A program made the position numbers and the translations under genes. 64,000 nucleotides of DNA, from the NCBI GenBank assembly GCA_022829145.1, contig CM040750.1, positions 37,829,386-37,893,385 of the forward strand, written 5' to 3'. Source of the stretch: Albula goreensis. Its lineage: Eukaryota > Chordata > Actinopteri > Albuliformes > Albulidae. The number at the start of each line of letters is the position of its first letter. Within the stretch, counting starts at the first letter, position 1. Shown here piece after piece: positions 59,731 through 64,000 of this stretch. The notes under the pieces are model-generated. The model saw only the letters and a list, made by a program, of their open reading frames with translations, was not told the DNA's origin and ran no database searches.

Positions 59731-60438
59731 GGACTGGAGTTAAACCTGCAGACACTGTGGCCCTCCAGGACTGGAGTTAAACCTGCAGACACTGTGGCCC
59801 TCCAGGACTGGAGTTAAACCTGCAGACACTGCGGCCCTCCAGGACTGGAGTTAAACCTGCAGACACTGTGGCCCTCCAGGACTGGAGTTAAAAACCTGCA
59901 GACACTGTGGCCCTCCAGGACTGGAGTTAAACCTGCAGACACTGCCCCCTCCAGGACTGGAGTTAAACCTGCAGACACTGCGGCCCTCCAGGACTGGAGT
60001 TAAACCTGCAGACACTGCGGCCCTCCAGGACTGGAGTTAAACCTGCAGACACTGCCCCTCCAGGACTGGAGTTAAACCTGCAGACACTGCCCCCTCCAGG
60101 ACTGGAGTTAAACCTGCAGACACTAAACCCCTGGAGCAAACCTGCAGACACTGCGGCCCTCCAGGACTGGAGTTAAACCTGCAGACACTGCAGCCCTCCA
60201 GGACTGGAGTTAAACCTGCAGACACTGCAGCCCTCCAGGACTGGAGTTAAACCCCTCCAGGACTGGAGTTAAACCTGCAGACACTGCAGGCCCTCCAGGA
60301 CTGGAGTTAAACCTGCAGACACTGCAGCCCTCCAGGACTGGAGTTAAACCTGCAGACACTGCAGCCCTCCAGGACTGGAGTTAAACCTGCAGACACTGCA
60401 GCCCTCCAGGACTAGAGTTAAACCTGCAGACACTGCGG
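59731..60438. repeat. 37-bp minisatellite, ~19 copies, resembling a transposon end
   Basis: Units contain CCCTCCAGGACTGGAGTTAA then ACCTGCAGACACTG(C/T)GG. GGCCCTCCAGGACTGGAGTT next to CTGCAGACACTG is, from memory, the terminal region of a very common fish dispersed repeat with hAT-like CAGGGGTG ends. The array thus probably began from a fragment of that element. CTCCAGGACTGGAG is itself nearly palindromic. Several fused units lie at 60,120-60,270. Confidence 0.85.
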
Positions 60439-61132
60439 CCATGTATTACCTTAACGTGTCACTTCCAAGTCATAAATTTCATTAGAAGTTTTATTTAAAC
60501 CTCCCAGCACCATGTGGGATTACCCTGAATAATGAATCTTTTTGATGATACAATAAGGACATCGGCACAGGCGATAAATCTGGTTTCTCTGAAAAGACAT
60601 TTTTTCCACTGTCTCAGAATTTACTTGACAATATTCAGAGTCATATAACATATTCAGCAGTTATTTTCATTTCAAATAATAATAATAATAAAAATATTAG
60701 CTATTATTATTTGGTATAGTGAGAGGGTGAGGGGAATTCTGTGGGGTTTGAGGTTTGAGACAGGCTCAGTAATCAGTTTAATCTTGCGGTTATTCTGCCT
60801 CACTTTTGCTTGCTCATTTTGATTGTGTACATCCCAAGTTTTCCAGCATCCTGAAGTGTCAGTTATGTAGCATTTTAATGCAGTGAATATTGTAATTAAA
60901 ATGTCACACCCATCTGGTCTCCTGCTTGAATGCTCTGCGTATTACGGCTGAAAGTTGCCGTGGTGCCGCTTTAAAAGGAAATGAAAGGCAGAGAAAATCC
61001 ATCAGGACTGAATCACAGCTCTTAGTCCTCATTAGCCATTTAAGCCATATCGCAAACCACTGTCAGTCCATTCAAAACATAACACACTGACAAATGAAGA
61101 GTGCTGGAGACATTTTCACCACCAGTCCACAA
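60439..61132. other. Low-copy, conserved-looking non-coding DNA
   Basis: Contains (AAT)4 at about 60,676-60,690. The section 60,740-61,080 is repeat-free and enhancer-like. No gene seen. Confidence 0.35.
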
Positions 61133-61135
61133 CAG

Positions 61136-61166
<31 letters not shown>

Positions 61167-61290
61167 CACACACACACACACACACTCACACAAACACACA
61201 CACAAACACACACAAACACACACACACGCACGCACGCACGCACACACACACACAAACAGACACACAAACACACACACACAGACGCACACA

Positions 61291-61336
<46 letters not shown>

Positions 61337-61662
61337 TGCACACACACACACACACATACACACACACAAACACTCACACATACATGTGTGTGTGTCTCTG
61401 TGTGCGTGTGTGTGTGTGTGTGTGCATGTGTGCGTACGTGTGTGTGTTTGTATATGTGTGTGTGTGTTTGTGTGTCTGTTTGTGTGTGTGTGTGCGTGTG
61501 TGTATGTGTTTGTGTTGTGTGTGTGTGTGTGTGTGTGTGAGCTTGCGTGTGTGTTTGTGTGTGTTTGTGTGAGTGTGTGTGTTTGTGTGTCTGTTTGTGT
61601 GTGTGGGTGTGTGTGTGAGCGTGTGTGTGAGCGTGTGTGTGTGAGCTTGCGTGTGTGTTTTA
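61133..61662. repeat. (CA)n then (TG)n inverted microsatellite, ~530 bp
   Basis: About 250 bp of CA-type repeats switch at ATACATGTGTGT (61,380-61,391) to about 270 bp of TG-type repeats. The two arms are roughly reverse complements, so a single strand could fold into a long imperfect hairpin. Both arms are interrupted by matching oddities (CACAAACACAC on the left, GTGTGTTTGTG on the right), which suggests an inverted duplication and not two independent microsatellites. Confidence 0.93.
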
Positions 61663-62883
61663 TTGTTCTCTAGTTTCTGCCACTCTCCACTTTATTGGCC
61701 CTCTCTCCAGTCGGCCTCAGTAATGAGATCCCTGCTATATGCACAGATTAAAAGAAGGAGAGAAACAGGGTGGCAGAACTACAAACCGCTCGGTAGGGGA
61801 GCCGTTTCAGCTCACGCCCTGCAGAGATGCAGCACGCCGTCTGACACTGCCCAAGGTTAAACGGAGTCCACTCACCCTCCTCAGGGCCGAAAACAACAGC
61901 TCACAGTCAAACCAACAGCTCCCTCGGCCCCCGGGACCAGCCCTGCACCGCCCTCTGCTGGGATGTCACCAACTTTTGTTATTTTATTAATTTTTTTGGT
62001 TGGGAGAGGGGCAGGGGCAGTTGAACTGTACAAAGTGTAAAGCTATGTACCTCAACATCTTTTGATGAATTCATCCTAAAATCACTCACCAGGCAGCCAC
62101 TTTTGTTTTTGAAGAGCTGACCTCAGGGATTGTCTTCATTTGGCCGAAGACCAAATGCACGCTGTTACGAAGCGCGTGGAATTTGCCAAACTTCTCAGGT
62201 TTTGAAGAGCCTGCCAACCGTTAGAGGTGTAATTACAAAAAGCAACACAGAGATTTGTTGGGAAAACAGCTTCCAGGTACATTTTGTATAAGTACACCAA
62301 CCATGATTACTGATTAGGGTTGCCAGTTTGGCCTTGCTGGGAAACAAATTTGGGATTTGATAACAGTGCCGGTGATAAAAACAACATGAACATATAATAA
62401 TCGGATCAGGTCATTCGTCCCAGCTATGCTCACCATTTATATCTACAGGATATCCTGCACTGCATCCCCACTGATACACAACATTCCCAGAACACTGAGC
62501 TATGTCAGATTCCCAGAACACTGGAGAGGAGCTATGTCACATTCCCATTGTGTTTGGTCGAATGTTACCATGACAACGTTCCTCCAACATTCCCAGAAAG
62601 TTATATTGTTCTGAACAACTTCTATCAAAGCCACGAGAAAACATTCCAGATAAATCATGTTTAAGGGACATTGAGGAAATTGGACAAATGTATTTCTTGT
62701 GAACATGTGCCCTCATGTACTGGGATTTTTACAGCTAATAAAATTTTCCAACTGGGTCAAGTCAGGACTGAAAAACTTACAATAAAGTCTGCTGCAAAAC
62801 AGAATGATGTTACAGTGCAGAGGCAGATTAAATCCTGAGATGATACAGGAGGCCAATCATTGGGGTTTGCAAAGAAGGGCAAA
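61663..62883. other. Low-copy DNA, no gene seen
   Basis: Repeated CATTCCCAGAA / ATTCCCAGAACACTG words at 62,483-62,600 form a weak repeat. Otherwise unique sequence with no credible frame. Confidence 0.3.
61949..61961 (-). promoter_or_regulatory. Candidate CTCF core, full match
   Basis: CGCCCTCTGCTGG is the reverse complement of CCAGCAGAGGGCG and fits all 13 positions of the CTCF core CCASYAGRKGGCR. Best such site that I noticed in the window; binding not shown. Confidence 0.4.
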
Positions 62884-64000
62884 GGACAGAGGGAGATCCA
62901 CACAGGACAGAGGGAGATCCACACAGGACAGAGCAGAGGGAGATCCACACAGGACAGAGCAGAGGGAGATCCACACAGGACAGGACAGAGGGAGATCCAC
63001 ACAGGACAGAGGGAGATCCTAACAGGACAGAGCAGAGGGAGATCCACACAGGACAGAGCAGAGGGAGATCCACACAGGACAGGACAGAGGGAGATCCACA
63101 CAGGACAGAGCAGAGGGAGATCCACACAGGACAGACAGAGGGAGATCCACACAGGACAGAGCAGAGGGAGATCCACACAGGACAGGACAGAGGGAGATCC
63201 ACACAGGACAGAGCAGAGGGAGATCCACACAGGACAGGACAGAGGGAGATCCACACAGGACAGAGGGAGATCCACACAGGACAGAGCAGAGGGAGATCCA
63301 CACAGGACAGAGCAGAGGGAGATCCACACAGGGGCAGAGGGAGATCCACACAGGACAGAGGGAGATCCACACAGGACAGAGCAGAGGAGATCCACACAGG
63401 ACAGAGCAGAGGGAGATCCACACAGGACAGGACAGAGGGGAGATCCACAGGACAGGACAGAGGGAGATCCACACAGGACAGAGCAGAGGGAGATCCACAC
63501 AGGACAGGACAGAGGGAGATCCACACAGGACAGGACAGAGGGAGATCCACACAGGACAGAGGGAGATCCACACAGGACAGAGCAGAGGGAGATCCACACA
63601 GGACAGACAGGCAGGGGAGATCCACACAGGACAGAGCAGAGGGAGATCCACACAGGACAGGAGGGAGATCCACACAGGACAGGACAGAGGGAGATCCACA
63701 CAGGACAGGACAGAGGGAGATCCACACAGGGCAGAGCAGGGAGATCCACACAGGACAGGACAGAGGGAGATCCACAGGGCAGAGGGAGATCCACACAGGA
63801 CAGAGGGAGATCCACACAGGACAGAGGGAGATCCACACAGGACAGAGGGAGATCCACACAGGACAGAGGGAGATCCACACAGGGCAGAGGGAGATCCACA
63901 CAGGACAGAGGGAGATCCACACAGGGCAGGGAGATCCACACAGGACAGGAGATCCACACAGGACAGGACAGAGGGAGATCCACACAGGACAGGACAGAGG
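62884..64000. repeat. 21/26-bp minisatellite, continues past the window
   Basis: Built on AGAGGGAGATCCACACAGG preceded by GAC (21-bp type), GACAGAGC or GACAGGAC (26-bp types). The types are mixed without a clear long period except a run of the 21-bp type near 63,780-63,920. Open reverse frames of 312-408 codons are by-products. The array is cut by the window end. Confidence 0.96.

Noticed and set aside
62757-63985. Reverse open frames of 312-408 codons
   Set aside because: Read-through of the terminal 21/26-bp array, open in all three reverse frames.

Overview
This window looks like non-coding nuclear DNA from a ray-finned fish, most likely a teleost. Three things suggest it: a Ty3/gypsy chromovirus of the Tf1/sushi type, remnants of 5S-rRNA-derived and tRNA-derived SINEs that resemble fish families I remember, and a very heavy load of CA/TG, CT and minisatellite DNA. 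I find no convincing host protein-coding exon, no intact tRNA or rRNA gene and no CRISPR array. Nearly all long open frames lie in tandem arrays, often ones whose unit is a multiple of three.

Layout: 1-1,316 low-copy DNA; 1,317-5,174 a 24/26/19-bp minisatellite; 5,766-7,075 a 54-bp array; 9,353-10,291 a 47-bp array; 10,380-10,565 a tRNA-type SINE; 10,816-11,431 a 38-bp array; 12,234-14,335 a 5S-derived SINE whose 5' half is amplified about 36 times; 15,771-17,008 two nearly touching arrays (44 and 39 bp); 19,396-22,510 CT, CA and GA tracts; 22,814-23,916 a 48-bp array with higher-order order; 25,870-26,115 a LINE 3' end; 27,133-32,525 the LTR retrotransposon; 32,573-33,525 a 31-bp array; 34,117-34,806 a 21/30-bp array; 35,058-35,225 a CR1/L2-like LINE end; 36,018-36,125 a second 5S-SINE piece; 39,908-40,306 a 33-bp array; 44,311-45,130 a scrambled 44-bp array; 47,711-49,201 an array of tRNA-SINE heads; 50,639-52,335 (31 bp), 54,393-56,707 (40 bp), 57,935-58,368 (16 bp) and 59,731-60,438 (37 bp) arrays; 61,133-61,662 a CA-to-TG inverted tract; 62,884-64,000 a 21/26-bp array running off the end.

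About nineteen minisatellites fill roughly a third of the window. Between them lie low-copy, A+T-mixed stretches that resemble conserved non-coding DNA, as in a gene desert or a very long intron; conservation cannot be tested here.

The most interesting signal is the origin of some arrays. Three can be matched to pieces of dispersed elements: the 48-bp unit at 12.2-14.0 kb is the 5' half of a 5S-derived SINE, the 47-bp unit at 47.7-49.2 kb is the head of a tRNA-derived SINE ending just before the B box, and the 37-bp unit at 59.7-60.4 kb resembles the terminus of a common fish repeat. Two further arrays carry RNA polymerase III A-box-like words. The window therefore holds multiplied half-promoters (A box without B box), which I have not seen described as a class.
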